A DNA stretch of 64,000 nucleotides from Exiguobacterium sp. s124 (GTDB taxonomy: Bacteria > Bacillota > Bacilli > Exiguobacteriales > Exiguobacteriaceae): the NCBI RefSeq assembly GCF_018617485.1, contig NZ_JACSKH010000001.1, forward strand, positions 992,001 through 1,056,000, written 5' to 3'. The notes below the pieces were generated by a model that did not search any database, was not told the origin of the DNA, and saw nothing but the letters and a program-made list of their open reading frames with translations. Below are positions 1-7,728 of the stretch, one piece after another (within the stretch, counting starts at the first letter, position 1; each line of letters starts with the position of its first letter). Position numbers and translations under genes: made by a program.

Positions 1-201
1 GACGTATACATATGTTTTTTCAGTAAGCTTTAAGTAGCCAAGTGCAACGAAGAAAATCGTTTGTGCTAAGAAGACAAGTCCCATAACGATAAAGTCACCA
101 GTATGTTCACTACTACTTTGGTCGCCGCCTAGTGCGCCTACGAAAGCAAGTGCCGCCACTAGCCCAGTCCAGAAGCCTAGGACACGAAACATTCTTGCCA
201 T
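1..201 (-). CDS. DUF2626 family small membrane protein (YqgY-like), 3' end cut by window
   Basis: The protein starts MARMFRVLGFWTG and shows two hydrophobic segments, the second around FIVMGLVFLAQTIFFVALGYL, then KLTEKTYVYV at the window edge. This matches the N-terminal two thirds of the DUF2626 family, about 75 aa and typical of Bacillales. The start ATG (199-201) follows a purine-rich GGGGGGATTAAC. In B. subtilis the same gene (yqgY) lies next to mgsR, as here, which supports the call. Function is unknown; a membrane location is expected. Its C-terminus lies outside the window. Confidence 0.8.
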   Translation of the reverse strand, partial: MARMFRVLGFWTGLVAALAFVGALGGDQSSSEHTGDFIVMGLVFLAQTIFFVALGYLKLTEKTYVYV

Positions 202-331
202 GTTAATCCCCCCATACGTGCATTATTCCATTCTCATTCACTATTTTACCAACACATTCGAAAAAATGCTATGGAAACGTGAGAATTGAGCAAAATAATC
301 GTGAAAAATATGTGAAATCAATATGGAAAAT

Positions 332-399
332 AAAGTTGTACAAAATTTATAAAAAAGTTGTACAAAATATGTACAAACGGGGTATAAGAGATGTATAAT
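332..399 (+). promoter_or_regulatory. mgsR promoter with tandem GTTGTACAAAA repeats
   Basis: The 15-mer AAAGTTGTACAAAAT occurs twice, at 332-346 and 354-368, exactly 22 bp apart, and a third partial copy TGTACAAA lies at 370-377. A sigma-A -10 TATAAT is at 394-399, with the third copy in the -35 position (TGTACA, 18 bp spacer). A GGGTAT at 380-385 resembles a sigma-B -10 but has no well-spaced GTTT -35. The helical phasing of the two full repeats suggests an activator or repressor array. The factor is not identified. Confidence 0.5.
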
Positions 400-451
400 C
401 AACTTATACAAAATGAGCGACTTGAAAAGTTGAAATGAGGAGGAACATAAA

Positions 452-838
452 ATGGCATCAGAATTAATGTTTTACACGTACCCGAGCTGTACTTCTTGCC
501 GGAAGACGAAAGCGTTTTTACAGGAACAAGAGCTTCAGGTGAGTGAACGTCACATTTTCAGAGATGCACCAACTGTTGACGAATTATTAAAACTCCTTGC
601 GATTAGTGAAGAAGGTGTAGATTCTTTACTTGCTACGAGAAGCCAAGCTTTCAAACAACTCGACGTTGATGTGGAAGATTTGAAGTTGAGTGAGCTACTC
701 AAACTAATGAGCGAAAATCCGAAGTTGTTAAAACGTCCGATCTTAACGGATGGAAAAGAAGTGATTGTCGGATATGACAAAGTTTCAATTGAAACATATG
801 CCCGTCGTCATCATGTCGTTTCGACACAAGTTTCATAA
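452..838 (+). CDS. mgsR: Spx/ArsC-family stress regulator MgsR
   Basis: This 128-aa protein has the thioredoxin-like ArsC/Spx fold. A redox CxxC motif (CTSC, residues 13-16) follows the first strand, and a C-terminal RPIL...GKEVIVGYDK segment is typical of Spx paralogues. Spx proteins bind the RNA polymerase alpha C-terminal domain, and MgsR (YqgZ) controls a subset of the sigma-B general stress regulon in B. subtilis. Its place between yqgY and comG matches MgsR rather than Spx itself, which sits elsewhere in Bacillales. The start ATG follows GAGGAGGAACATAAA. A terminator follows directly. Confidence 0.82.
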   Translation: MASELMFYTYPSCTSCRKTKAFLQEQELQVSERHIFRDAPTVDELLKLLAISEEGVDSLLATRSQAFKQLDVDVEDLKLSELLKLMSENPKLLKRPILTDGKEVIVGYDKVSIETYARRHHVVSTQVS

Positions 839-841
839 AAC

Positions 842-875
842 AAGTCCACTTTAAACAAGGTGGGCTTTTTTTTTA
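842..875 (+). terminator. Rho-independent terminator of mgsR
   Basis: The stem AGTCCAC/GTGGGCT (one G-T pair) is followed by a run of T residues. It separates mgsR from comGA. Confidence 0.8.
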
Positions 876-897
876 TGCTTTTCTCGAGGTGAACGAG

Positions 898-1704
898 ATG
901 AAACAACTCATTGAACAACTGATGATTGTGGCTCGAGATGCAGGAGCGAGCGATCTCCATTTTATACCGAGCGCCGATGGAGTGAAGATCCAGATCCGGT
1001 CAGATATGAAGCTGCTTGAACTGCAGTCGATGGATGTAGAGCAATACGATCGTCTCACGCTTCACATGCGATATTGGTGTTCATTGCCGGACACGAACCA
1101 ACGTGTGCCGCAGTCAGGCGTGTACGAACTCGATCAGGAAGTCATCCGAGTTACATTTCTCCCTTCATTCGAACAGACATTGATGTCTTGGAGGATTCCG
1201 AATCAAGCGTTTGAGCTTCAGCGGTTATTACGACCTCGAGATGTTGAGCGGTTCCAAGAAATGACTGCATCGCGCACCGGCTTGTTGTTGATCGGCGGGG
1301 CTACTGGGGCGGGCAAGACGACGATGTTGTACGCCTTATTGAATTATTTAAAGCGGGAGCGGATCGTCACGATTGAAAATCCTCCAGAACAAAAAATTGA
1401 TGGAGTGATCCAACTTGAAGTGAATGCAAAAGCAGGGTTGAACCATCGACAGTTGCTGAAAGAAACGTTACGTGCCGACCCTGACATCATTGTAATCGGG
1501 GAAGTGCGGACGGAAGAAGAGTTGATTGTCGCCTATGATGCTGCTCTCAGTGGGCACTTGACGATCACTACGTTTCACACTGCGACAATTCAAGATGGGG
1601 AGAAGCGGATCGAACAATTGCTTGGGAAAACATCTGTGAAAAGGCATTGGTGTGTACTTACGCGTGATCAGGAGGTGACTTGTGAATGGGCAACGCTTCA
1701 GTAA
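898..1704 (+). CDS. comGA: Competence pseudopilus ATPase ComGA (short form)
   Basis: A GspE/PilB secretion ATPase that powers assembly of the DNA-uptake pseudopilus at the membrane. Walker A GGATGAGKTT lies near residues 133-142. The Asp box ENPPEQKIDGVIQ follows. A Walker B-type segment LRADPDIIVIGEVR lies at about 191-204, and the His box SGHLTITTFHT after it. At 268 aa it is about 90 aa shorter than B. subtilis ComGA as I remember it, because it stops soon after the His box and lacks the cysteine-rich tail. ATG 898 is chosen over GTG 889 because GAGGTG sits 6 nt before it. It overlaps comGB by 19 bp. Confidence 0.9.
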   Translation: MKQLIEQLMIVARDAGASDLHFIPSADGVKIQIRSDMKLLELQSMDVEQYDRLTLHMRYWCSLPDTNQRVPQSGVYELDQEVIRVTFLPSFEQTLMSWRIPNQAFELQRLLRPRDVERFQEMTASRTGLLLIGGATGAGKTTMLYALLNYLKRERIVTIENPPEQKIDGVIQLEVNAKAGLNHRQLLKETLRADPDIIVIGEVRTEEELIVAYDAALSGHLTITTFHTATIQDGEKRIEQLLGKTSVKRHWCVLTRDQEVTCEWATLQ

Positions 1705-2663
1705 ATCCACCAATTCAATTGATTCACCGTTTTCTACGTCTCCAGTCTCGAGGTGTTTCGTTAAAAGCCACTATGGAAACGCTCGAATATCATGAAAAAG
1801 GAAGTAGGAAAGTCGATGTGCAACAGATGAGGGCACGTCTTGAAACGGGCACAAGTTTAGCAGACGTATTCTCGCAAATCATCACGAATCGACAAATGCA
1901 AGAAATATTGATGACAGCCGAACGGAATGGCCGATTTATGGATGGGTTATCTCAAGTCGTTTTAGTTTTGGAAATGCGAATGCGATTGAAGGAGGAATTG
2001 AAGCGACTCATTCGATATCCTTTGATCATTTTCTTTATCCTCCTCGGTCTTGGAATGGTTTATGCGTTGTATATTTTTCCGAAACTGATGGGTATGGTCG
2101 ATGTTTCCACGTATGATGGAGCAGGTTCGCTTTTACTATCGAAGTGGTTCTTTCCAGCGCTATTCTCTATTTTCGTGATCCTAGGTATCATCGTTTACGT
2201 GTTATATCGACAAGGTGTTGAGCTACCGTTTTACATATGGAACCGTGGTAAGACACTCTATTTAACGTATGTATTTGTCAGTGAGTTGTCGTTGCTCCAA
2301 CAAACTGAGACGAACATTAGGCAAATCATCAGTCGGCTCGCCAATGAGAGAGGGGAGATGGCTGAAATGGCAAATCGGATTCACAATCGCTTATCTGACG
2401 GGGAAGGGATTGAAATGGCGGTCAAAAGTGAACGGTTTATCGACCATGAAGTGGTCAGTTTGTTAGGGGTGGGATCGATGAGCGGGGAACTTGGTGAATT
2501 GATGTCGCTCCATCGAGAGCTCGTATTTGAAGAGATGGAGCAGTATAGTCGCCGATTGATTGAAAAGGTAGAACCGGCACTATATGGGGTGCTCAGTGTG
2601 ATGGTCGCCACTTTATTCTATACGCTCTACTTACCGGTAAAACTCATTATGGCTCAATTATGA
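1686..2663 (+). CDS. comGB: Competence type II secretion-like platform protein ComGB
   Basis: A 325-aa inner-membrane platform protein of the GspF/PilC (T2SF) family. Hydrophobic spans lie near residues 115-135 (LIIFFILLGLGMVYALYIF), 155-178 and at the C-terminal end (LYGVLSVMVATLFYTLYLP). Two T2SF cytoplasmic repeats each carry an L..AE..G or GSMSGELGE motif. AGGAGGTGA lies just before the ATG. It is co-translated with comGA through a 19-bp overlap and overlaps the upstream ORF limit of comGC by 4 bp. It should act with ComGA to assemble the ComGC pilin. Confidence 0.9.
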   Translation: MGNASVNPPIQLIHRFLRLQSRGVSLKATMETLEYHEKGSRKVDVQQMRARLETGTSLADVFSQIITNRQMQEILMTAERNGRFMDGLSQVVLVLEMRMRLKEELKRLIRYPLIIFFILLGLGMVYALYIFPKLMGMVDVSTYDGAGSLLLSKWFFPALFSIFVILGIIVYVLYRQGVELPFYIWNRGKTLYLTYVFVSELSLLQQTETNIRQIISRLANERGEMAEMANRIHNRLSDGEGIEMAVKSERFIDHEVVSLLGVGSMSGELGELMSLHRELVFEEMEQYSRRLIEKVEPALYGVLSVMVATLFYTLYLPVKLIMAQL

Positions 2664-2677
2664 AAGGGGACATTTAT

Positions 2678-2980
2678 ATGAAGGAAGAACAAGGATTCAC
2701 TCTCGTTGAGATGGCTGCAGTCTTACTCATTATCTCGATTTTACTATTATTGCTCGTCCCAACGCTGACAGAAGGAAAGTCACGTGCAGACCAGGTGAGT
2801 TGTGAGGGGAGTGTACGCATCGTGGAGTCAGAAATCAATTTACACTATGCCGAACATAAATCGTATCCCGCCACATTAGAAGTGATTGAGCGTGCCTCTT
2901 CATCAGATCCGCTCGTTTATAGTTGCCAATCGTCAGCCTACCTGTATTCTCCACTCGATGGTTCACTTAAAAAACAATGA
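2678..2980 (+). CDS. comGC: Major competence pseudopilin ComGC
   Basis: This is a 100-aa prepilin. Its leader is short, with the peptidase site after QG in EEQGFTLVEMAAV, and a hydrophobic N-terminal helix LLIISILLLLLVPTL follows. Mature ComGC forms the major subunit of the DNA-uptake pilus. Two cysteines (SCEGS and YSCQS) fit the internal disulfide known in ComGC. I prefer ATG 2678, behind GAAAGGGGAC, to the in-frame ATG 2660, which overlaps comGB and has no ribosome site. The gene ends in an ATGA overlap with comGD. Confidence 0.9.
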   Translation: MKEEQGFTLVEMAAVLLIISILLLLLVPTLTEGKSRADQVSCEGSVRIVESEINLHYAEHKSYPATLEVIERASSSDPLVYSCQSSAYLYSPLDGSLKKQ

Positions 2981-3408
2981 AAGGTTATACGTTAGTTGAG
3001 ATGGCGTGGGTCCTTGTGATCATCTCGTTCTTACTACTGATCAGTAGTCCTGTTGTAAAGCCTTTTGAGCGACTAGAACTATATGATTTTACGGATACGT
3101 TAGTGACAAATATTCAAGAAGCGGGGCAATATCCATATGTATCGGAAAATGGAAGTTGTGTGCCGAAATTAATTTGGGTGTCGAAACAACAAAGATACTT
3201 GATCATGTGTGGAATGACTTTAGTGCGGAGGGTGGACGTACCGAAAGGAATCGATGTATATCTTCCGACTAATAATACAATCACCTTCTCTCAGGCCACG
3301 GCTTCCTATGCAGGGCAGTGGAAATTTGTAAGTGGAAAAACATCCGTACTTTTAAAATTTCGGCTCGGAACATATGAACCGGAGGTGATCATCCATGAAG
3401 GTGGATGA
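2977..3408 (+). CDS. comGD: Minor pseudopilin ComGD
   Basis: A 143-aa prepilin-like protein with a three-residue leader MKG ahead of YTLVEMAWVLVIISFLLLIS, which is a prepilin peptidase site plus transmembrane helix. The rest is a beta-rich globular domain with little recognisable sequence, as usual for ComGD. Translation is coupled to comGC through ATGA. It overlaps comGE by 14 bp. Position within comG is the main support for calling it GD rather than another minor pseudopilin. Confidence 0.82.
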   Translation: MKGYTLVEMAWVLVIISFLLLISSPVVKPFERLELYDFTDTLVTNIQEAGQYPYVSENGSCVPKLIWVSKQQRYLIMCGMTLVRRVDVPKGIDVYLPTNNTITFSQATASYAGQWKFVSGKTSVLLKFRLGTYEPEVIIHEGG

Positions 3409-3631
3409 GACAGGATTTTCATTATGGGAGGTGAGTGTGAGCCTAGCGGTCGTGATGGGCTGGGTATTCATTCTGACATCGTTTGTCACAGAAGGGAATA
3501 ATCAAGTCGCAAGGTTGCGTGATACCTTGTTTATCTATGAACGATTACAAGGAGAGGTGCTGCTTGAAGCCACTGAACCAACTGGGCGTGAAGAAGTGTG
3601 TGAAAAGGGTTTTTGCTTACCGACGCTTTGA
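3395..3631 (+). CDS. comGE: Minor pseudopilin ComGE
   Basis: A 78-aa protein with an N-terminal prepilin motif: leader MKVDETG, then FSLWEVSVSLAVVMGWVFIL. The Glu at position +5 of the mature chain is conserved. The body is short and ends in a cysteine-containing tail (CEKGFCLPTL). The start lies inside the end of comGD, with GGAGGTGATC just upstream. Assignment as ComGE rests on order in the operon, because this family is poorly conserved. The gene overlaps the start of comGF. Confidence 0.72.
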   Translation: MKVDETGFSLWEVSVSLAVVMGWVFILTSFVTEGNNQVARLRDTLFIYERLQGEVLLEATEPTGREEVCEKGFCLPTL

Positions 3632-4049
3632 TTCGGGGTTTACTATGATAGAAATGACTGTAGTGTTATTGATTCTCCCCATTTTTTTATTATTGTTAGT
3701 CGAACTGCTTGCGCTCGGTCAACACCTTTACGAACAACCGAAATGGGATCACCATACGACCCCTCAACTCATTGTGCGTCGTTTGCAGAACAGCAAAAAT
3801 TGTCGCGTCGATGCAGGACGATTGAGAGGTGATTTTCTTAAAACTGATGAAGAAATATGGTCATGGACGATTAAACAATTGAATGGAAACCTAGTCATGG
3901 TTGGAGACGAAGGAGGGAACTTGTTATTTTTAAGAGGAATCAATCAGTATCGCGTCGAAACGGTCGGTATAGGGTTTCGTATCTCTTGGACCGATTCGTC
4001 TTTCGAGAGGGAACGGTACGTCATGTGTATGAACGAGGATTCTTTCTAA
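3600..4049 (+). CDS. comGF: Minor pseudopilin ComGF
   Basis: The prepilin motif is SG before FTMIEMTVVLLILPIFLLLLVELL. The open frame runs upstream to 3483, but that part lies inside comGE. The GTG codons at 3588 and 3600 would give leaders of about 17 and 13 residues. I list GTG 3600 as the most compact, though neither has a clear ribosome site, so the start is uncertain. The C-terminal part (LVMVGDEGGNLLFLRG, then IGFRISW) fits the ComGF domain. It is followed by an overlapping comGG. Confidence 0.72.
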   Translation: MKRVFAYRRFDSGFTMIEMTVVLLILPIFLLLLVELLALGQHLYEQPKWDHHTTPQLIVRRLQNSKNCRVDAGRLRGDFLKTDEEIWSWTIKQLNGNLVMVGDEGGNLLFLRGINQYRVETVGIGFRISWTDSSFERERYVMCMNEDSF

Positions 4050-4324
4050 TCACCACTTTGACAATCGTCGTATGGTTACTTGGTGCCGCACTATTTTGGT
4101 ATACTGATGTAGAACGAACGACGAGACGAATCTCGGATGAAATTCTAGCCATACGTTTTGAATCCCATTTGTTATTGGCGAAAGAACGCTGTGGCAATCA
4201 ACCAGTAACACTTAACAAACCGACGGGCACTGTGACGTGTCGTCCGATTGCACCAAATCGAGCGGAAGTGGAGATGGTGTTAAAATCTGGTGAACGTCAT
4301 AGAGAGGTGATTGCTTATGAATAA
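3986..4324 (+). CDS. comGG: Minor pseudopilin ComGG
   Basis: This is the last comG gene. A hydrophobic helix follows an atypical peptidase site (YERG before FFLITTLTIVVWLLGAALFW), with no Glu at mature position +5. The frame opens at TTG 3986. GTG 4025 would give a minimal leader MYERG and is an equal candidate, and neither has a good ribosome site. Two cysteines (RCGNQ and VTCRP) could pair. It overlaps comGF by up to 64 bp and aroK by 8 bp. The call rests mainly on position and the N-terminal helix. Confidence 0.65.
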   Translation: MDRFVFREGTVRHVYERGFFLITTLTIVVWLLGAALFWYTDVERTTRRISDEILAIRFESHLLLAKERCGNQPVTLNKPTGTVTCRPIAPNRAEVEMVLKSGERHREVIAYE

Positions 4325-4805
4325 GAAACCGTTTTATATCGTGGGATTTATGGGTACAGGTAAGTCTACCTTGTTCACTTTTATTAGAGAATTTGGTGAA
4401 GTCGTGGACCTTGATCGGGAAATCGAAACCATAGTTGGAACCGATATCGCTACATATTTTGACCGATATGGGGAGTCGGCGTTCCGTGATGCGGAAACAA
4501 AAGTGCTTCAGGGGATAGATGTTGACTTTGTTCTTACGGGTGGTGGTATTGTCGAGCGCTCTGAAAACATACGTTGGATGCGCGAACATGGCAAAATCAT
4601 TCATTTAGATTTACCATTTGAGGAATGTTGGGCACGGATTAAAGATTCTAATCGACCGCTTGTTAGAAAAGGGGAGTCGGAAGTTCGAGCGCTATACAAT
4701 CGACGGGTCACGCTTTATCAAGAAGCGGATGAGAAGATTGATGCGTCCCAAGCACCTCGTTGTATTGCAGAACAGATTATCCGGATGAAGGAGGGGAAAG
4801 TATGA
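4317..4805 (+). CDS. aroK: Shikimate kinase AroK
   Basis: A 162-aa cytosolic kinase that phosphorylates shikimate with ATP in chorismate synthesis. The P-loop GFMGTGKS is at residues 10-17, the Mg/shikimate-binding DLD follows at about 36-38, GGG is in TGGGIVERS, and the lid Arg lies in NRPLV. The length matches the family. ATG 4317 is preceded by GAGAGGTGA. The gene follows comGG within the same operon, as in other Bacillales, and overlaps the next gene by 4 bp. Confidence 0.92.
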   Translation: MNKKPFYIVGFMGTGKSTLFTFIREFGEVVDLDREIETIVGTDIATYFDRYGESAFRDAETKVLQGIDVDFVLTGGGIVERSENIRWMREHGKIIHLDLPFEECWARIKDSNRPLVRKGESEVRALYNRRVTLYQEADEKIDASQAPRCIAEQIIRMKEGKV

Positions 4806-5140
4806 TTTGGATCAACCTTGCAATTCTTGTACTGTCCATTATCGGACTTGGCGTATATGGCTATTTGTTATTCAAAAAACAGCTGAAGCCGACGTTTGGG
4901 AGATTGAATCGATTAACGGAACGATTCAAGATTCGTGCCGACGTTATCAACCGACAAGTCACTGAAATCAAAGAGCATGTGGATGCGGTCAATCGATCAA
5001 TCACTCAAATCAAAGATTTCGGCATCAAGGCGAAAGATGAATCAATTGAGTTGAAACAGGCTGCAGTTGGGCTGACACATGAAATTAAACGGACAGCGGG
5101 AATCGAACGCTCTGACGTTTCCACAGAGACAAAAATATGA
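4802..5140 (+). CDS. DUF948-like membrane-anchored coiled-coil protein
   Basis: A 112-aa protein with one N-terminal membrane helix (IWINLAILVLSIIGLGVYGYLLF). A long charged helical region with heptad spacing follows (ITQIKDFGIKAKDESIELKQ), typical of DUF948 proteins. It is probably a membrane-tethered cytoplasmic coiled coil of unknown function. It starts by ATGA overlap with aroK and ends the comG-aroK transcription unit just before a terminator. Confidence 0.6.
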   Translation: MIWINLAILVLSIIGLGVYGYLLFKKQLKPTFGRLNRLTERFKIRADVINRQVTEIKEHVDAVNRSITQIKDFGIKAKDESIELKQAAVGLTHEIKRTAGIERSDVSTETKI

Positions 5141-5148
5141 AATAATGA

Positions 5149-5186
5149 GGATGAAAACGTTTTCGTTTTTCATCCTTTTTCTTTTT
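5149..5186 (+). terminator. Terminator of the comG-aroK operon
   Basis: GGATGAAAACG pairs with CGTTTTTCATCC (one bulge) and is followed by TTTTTCTTTTT. Confidence 0.85.
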
Positions 5187-5288
5187 CGCTTTTTTCACTA
5201 TGCAGAAAGAATAAAACTTGTTAAAGTGGAATGGAAAACGAAAGATTTCAAAAACAAAAGCATTTTATGTTCGGGATTGGGGGATATT

Positions 5289-6365
5289 ATGGAAAAGGTT
5301 ACTTTGAAACGTACGCCTTTGTTCGATTTGATTGAACCGAAGGCGAAGATGGTTGATTTTGCGGGATTCGAAATGCCGATTATGTTCTCTTCGATTAAAG
5401 AAGAACATCAGGCTGTACGTCAAAACGTGGGGATGTTTGATGTATCTCACATGGGAGAAATTCGGATTGAAGGCCCGAATGCTTTAGAACAAGTGCAGAA
5501 TCTTGTGACGAATGACGTATCAAAGATTAAAGTTGGTCAAGCTCAGTACAATCTTCTCTGTCTTGAAAATGGTGGCGTAGTGGATGACCTACTCGTCTAT
5601 CGGTTAGATGAAGATGCTTATTGGCTCGTCGTCAATGCCTCGAATATCGAAAAAGATGAGGCGCACATCCGTAAATTTGTCTCTGGTGACGTCACCGTGA
5701 CGAATGAATCTGACGAATACGGTCAAATTGCCATTCAAGGTCCAAATGCGGAAACTGTTCTACAATCCATTACGAATGTGGCGCTTGACGAAATCGGCTT
5801 CTTTAAATTCATGAACGGAGATGTGGCGGGCGTAGCTTCAATCATCTCGCGTAGCGGTTATACAGGAGAAGACGGATTTGAAATCTATGCGCGGGCAGAA
5901 GGCATCTCGGCAATCTGGGAAGCGCTTGAAGCAAAAGGTGTCACACCTTGTGGATTAGGTTCACGAGATACGCTTCGATTTGAAGCTTGCCTCCCGCTTT
6001 ATGGACATGAACTAGATGAAACAGTCACTCCATTCGAAGCGAACCTTAATTTTGCGGTTAAATTAGACACTGACTTTATTGGAAAAGAAGCGCTCGCCCA
6101 ACAAAAAGAAAATATCCCGAACCGGATGGTGGGCTTGAAATTACTTGGTCGTGGAATTGCACGCCAAGGAGCACAAGTTGAAATTGATGGGAATGTAGTT
6201 GGTGTCGTTACTACTGGTACGATGCCTCCGACGGTGAACGAGTCGATTGCATGGGCGCGTGTTGATGGACGCTACAAAGATGAAGAGCAATTTGTCATCG
6301 ACATCCGGGGCAAAAAGATTGAAGCCGAGCGCGTACCGACACCTTTCTATAAACGATCGAAATGA
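5289..6365 (+). CDS. gcvT: Glycine cleavage system T protein (aminomethyltransferase)
   Basis: A 358-aa protein that transfers the aminomethyl carbon of lipoyl-bound intermediate to tetrahydrofolate, releasing ammonia. Typical motifs are FDVSHMGEIRIEG near the N-terminus, TNDVSKIKVGQAQYNLL, RSGYTGEDGFEIY and the C-terminal GCV_T barrel with GTMPPTVNESIAWARV. ATG 5289 lies behind GGGATTGGGGGATATT; the frame upstream of it is not gene-like. It heads a gcvT-gcvPA-gcvPB operon. Only about 100 bp separate it from the previous terminator, with no glycine riboswitch aptamer visible there. Confidence 0.95.
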   Translation: MEKVTLKRTPLFDLIEPKAKMVDFAGFEMPIMFSSIKEEHQAVRQNVGMFDVSHMGEIRIEGPNALEQVQNLVTNDVSKIKVGQAQYNLLCLENGGVVDDLLVYRLDEDAYWLVVNASNIEKDEAHIRKFVSGDVTVTNESDEYGQIAIQGPNAETVLQSITNVALDEIGFFKFMNGDVAGVASIISRSGYTGEDGFEIYARAEGISAIWEALEAKGVTPCGLGSRDTLRFEACLPLYGHELDETVTPFEANLNFAVKLDTDFIGKEALAQQKENIPNRMVGLKLLGRGIARQGAQVEIDGNVVGVVTTGTMPPTVNESIAWARVDGRYKDEEQFVIDIRGKKIEAERVPTPFYKRSK

Positions 6366-6381
6366 AACAGGGGGATTCAGA

Positions 6382-7728
6382 ATGAACAGAATGGAATTTC
6401 GTTATTTACCGATGACCGAACAAGATGAGCGAGACATGCTACAAACGATTGGGGTCGATTCTATCGAAGGTTTGCTTGCGGATATCCCAGAGTCGCTTCG
6501 TGAAAAAGCGTCACTTGCAGCAATCGGCTCGCCACTTCCGGAAGTCGATCTCGTTCGTCATATGACGAAATTAGCGGACAAAAACAAGCACACGAAATCT
6601 TACCCAAGTTTCCTTGGAGCAGGGATGTATGATCATCTCTCACCGACCGTGATGAACCATATGCTTTTACGTTCTGAATTCTATACGGCTTATACGCCAT
6701 ATCAACCTGAAATCTCACAAGGTGAGCTTCAGGCGATGTTCGAGTTCCAAACGATGATTTGTGAGTTGACTGGAATGGACGTCGCAAACTCGTCGATGTA
6801 TGACGGAATCACGGCTCTTGCTGAAGCAACTTATTTAGCGAGTGCACAGACGAAGAAAAAACGTGTTGTCGTTTCCGGGGCGGTGCATCCTGAAGCGAAA
6901 GATGTCATTCGCACGTATGCGGATGGACCTGGACTTTATGTCGAGTATACAAATGTAACAGACGGGGTAACGGATGTGTCGGACCTCGATTTGACAGATG
7001 CATCGTGTCTCGTCGTACAATATCCGAACTTTTATGGTCGCATTGAAGACTTGGAGCAATTGGCGAAGCAAGCACATGATGCAGGTGCGCTCTTCGTTGT
7101 CTCAAGTAACCCGCTTGCGCTAGGCATTTTGGAATCGCCGGGTGCCCTTGGAGCGGACATTACGGTTGGAGATGCTCAACCGTTCGGGATTCCACAAAGT
7201 TTTGGTGGACCGTCTTGTGGATATTTCGCAGTGAAAAAGTCGTTGATGCGTAAACTACCTGGTCGACTTGTTGGACAGACAGTCGATGAGGATGGGAAAC
7301 GTGGGTTCGTTTTAACGCTTCAAGCACGTGAACAACATATCCGTCGTGATAAAGCGACATCAAACATCTGTTCGAACCAAGCACTTAACGCGCTGGCGGC
7401 TTCCATCACGATGTCTGCTTTAGGGAAATATGGAATTCGTGATATGGCCGTTCGAAATATTCAAACTGCCCATTATATGAAAGAGGCCTTAAAGACGGCA
7501 GGATTCAAAATCGTTGATGAAGGTCCGATGTTTAATGAATTCGTTGTCGATTTTGCTCGCGATGCAGAAGAAGTATCACGTCACTTGCTTGAACATGGAA
7601 TGATTGGTGGCCTTCCGCTTGGGGCATATGAAGCGGAGCGTCAGTCACAGATGCTAGTATGTGCGACGGAGTTGCGTACAAAAGAAGAGATTGATCAGTT
7701 TGTTGAAGTGGTCGGGGGGATGAAATGA
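6382..7728 (+). CDS. gcvPA: Glycine dehydrogenase (decarboxylating) subunit 1
   Basis: A 448-aa alpha subunit of the split P protein, which decarboxylates glycine and passes the aminomethyl group to lipoyl GcvH. Characteristic segments are [39 protein letters not shown] and [11 protein letters not shown]. It is a PLP-fold chain without the catalytic lysine, which is in gcvPB. ATG 6382 follows CAGGGGGATTCAG. It overlaps gcvPB by 4 bp, so the two subunits are probably translated in step. GcvH is not encoded in the window. Confidence 0.95.
   Translation: MNRMEFRYLPMTEQDERDMLQTIGVDSIEGLLADIPESLREKASLAAIGSPLPEVDLVRHMTKLADKNKHTKSYPSFLGAGMYDHLSPTVMNHMLLRSEFYTAYTPYQPEISQGELQAMFEFQTMICELTGMDVANSSMYDGITALAEATYLASAQTKKKRVVVSGAVHPEAKDVIRTYADGPGLYVEYTNVTDGVTDVSDLDLTDASCLVVQYPNFYGRIEDLEQLAKQAHDAGALFVVSSNPLALGILESPGALGADITVGDAQPFGIPQSFGGPSCGYFAVKKSLMRKLPGRLVGQTVDEDGKRGFVLTLQAREQHIRRDKATSNICSNQALNALAASITMSALGKYGIRDMAVRNIQTAHYMKEALKTAGFKIVDEGPMFNEFVVDFARDAEEVSRHLLEHGMIGGLPLGAYEAERQSQMLVCATELRTKEEIDQFVEVVGGMK

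Noticed and set aside
5079-5288. Upstream extension of the gcvT frame to 5079
   Set aside because: It overlaps the DUF948 gene and a terminator, and the residues are unlike GcvT. ATG 5289 starts at the conserved N-terminus.
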